This document shows, piece after piece, positions 5,780 through 6,059 of a DNA stretch of 6,059 nt. Under the pieces are notes generated by a model. That model was not told the origin of the DNA. It ran no database searches and saw nothing but the letters and a program-made list of their open reading frames with translations. The DNA comes from an uncultured Bacteroidota bacterium (GTDB lineage: Bacteria > Bacteroidota > Bacteroidia > NS11-12g > UBA9320): positions 1 through 6,059 of the forward strand of contig CAJXLR010000115.1 in the NCBI GenBank assembly GCA_913056425.1. The letters run 5' to 3'. The position numbers and the translations under genes are program-made. Every line of letters begins with the position of its first letter. Position 1 is the stretch's first letter.

Positions 5780-6059
5780 ATTCCAGTCCTTCTGATAATT
5801 GCTTATACGGATAACAGCTCGTTCAATATTGTAGGAATCAGGAACTACGAGGGTTATGTCAGCAGTCAAGACATGGCAGAAACACTTTATTACGTGACAT
5901 TTGGCACAGTTGATCCACAAGAGTGGTCGTTTAACCAAAACGTCAAAGCTTGGCGCGACCAAGTGAAAGCTGACTTGATTGTCCAGATTGTTCGCTTTGG
6001 GGTCGCCGCTGAGAGTGGCGGCACCACTTGTGGACTTGCTTGGACCCCAAATAGCGACG
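5780..6059 (+). CDS. Reprolysin-like (M12-type) zinc metallopeptidase, 5'-truncated and cut by window end
   Basis: The frame is open from just after a stop at 5777-5779 to the right edge (93 codons). Translation contains IIAYTDNSSFNIVGIRNYEG, then NVKAWRDQVKADLIVQIV and later TTCGLAWTPNSD. Bacterial reprolysin-like metallopeptidases have this order before their catalytic HExxH: a 'N-AY-NS...-vgi--Y-e' block, an 'RDq-gADlv-li' block and a 'CGiAy' block. The HExxH itself would lie beyond the window, so activity cannot be judged. The first in-frame ATG is at 5873 (Met-Ala-Glu-Thr), but family-like sequence extends about 30 codons upstream of it without a start codon. There is also no signal peptide or propeptide, which these secreted enzymes normally carry. 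The gene therefore looks truncated at its 5' end, next to AT-rich DNA. It could be a gene remnant, an insertion-broken gene or a join artefact. The family assignment comes from remembered motif patterns and is moderate. Confidence 0.5.
   Translation, partial: MPVLLIIAYTDNSSFNIVGIRNYEGYVSSQDMAETLYYVTFGTVDPQEWSFNQNVKAWRDQVKADLIVQIVRFGVAAESGGTTCGLAWTPNSD

Noticed and set aside
5762..5962. Minus-strand frame of 66 codons opposite the peptidase fragment
   Set aside because: It lies antisense to the better-supported plus-strand metallopeptidase frame and has no motif, so it is a shadow frame.

Overview
The window reads as chromosomal DNA from a member of the Bacteroidota, most likely a Flavobacteriales-type marine or freshwater bacterium. 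The evidence is the gene content and protein style: an ~870-residue CcmF, a CcmD-like protein with an N-terminal signal peptide, a CcmE ending in Cys-Pro-Ser-Lys-Tyr, weak or absent Shine-Dalgarno sequences, and moderate GC in the genes falling to very AT-rich intergenic DNA. The exact genus cannot be read from the sequence.

Positions 3-4142 hold a tightly packed plus-strand operon. It contains the 3' end of ccmC (to 194), a small CcmD-like membrane protein (161-379), ccmE (369-734), ccmF (757-3375) and a Rossmann-fold DUF2520 dehydrogenase-like gene (3372-4142). Three of the four junctions overlap (34, 11 and 4 nt), so the genes are probably co-transcribed and partly translationally coupled. 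Together CcmC, the CcmD-like protein, CcmE and CcmF form the heme-delivery and heme-ligation part of System I cytochrome c maturation. CcmC loads heme on CcmE, and CcmF moves it to apocytochrome c outside the cytoplasmic membrane. CcmE here carries CxxxY instead of the classical HxxxY heme motif, and no ccmG or ccmH lies in the window. This resembles the variant Ccm system known from Desulfovibrio and some other lineages. The DUF2520 gene is a passenger of unknown role.

Positions 4232-4813 encode a 193-residue predicted secreted, strand-rich protein of unknown function that looks like a small outer-membrane or periplasmic protein.

Positions 4814-5779 contain no convincing gene. Their main feature is a very long, nearly perfect inverted repeat at 5049-5174, with two ~57-nt arms and a tiny loop. 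Each arm is itself partly palindromic. It could be a non-autonomous mobile hairpin element (MITE-like), an unusual terminator or a structured RNA. After it come ~600 bases of AT-rich DNA with only weak secondary-structure candidates.

From about 5780 to the window end a better-composed open frame appears. Its translation resembles the segment of bacterial reprolysin-like (M12-type) zinc metallopeptidases just upstream of the catalytic HExxH. Conserved-looking sequence runs upstream of the first ATG (5873) to an in-frame stop at 5777-5779, so the gene appears truncated at its 5' end. It may be a remnant, a gene broken by insertion, or a sequence-join artefact. I see no clear new multi-gene system. 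The best leads are the long nested hairpin, the truncated peptidase beside it, and the variant cytochrome c maturation operon.
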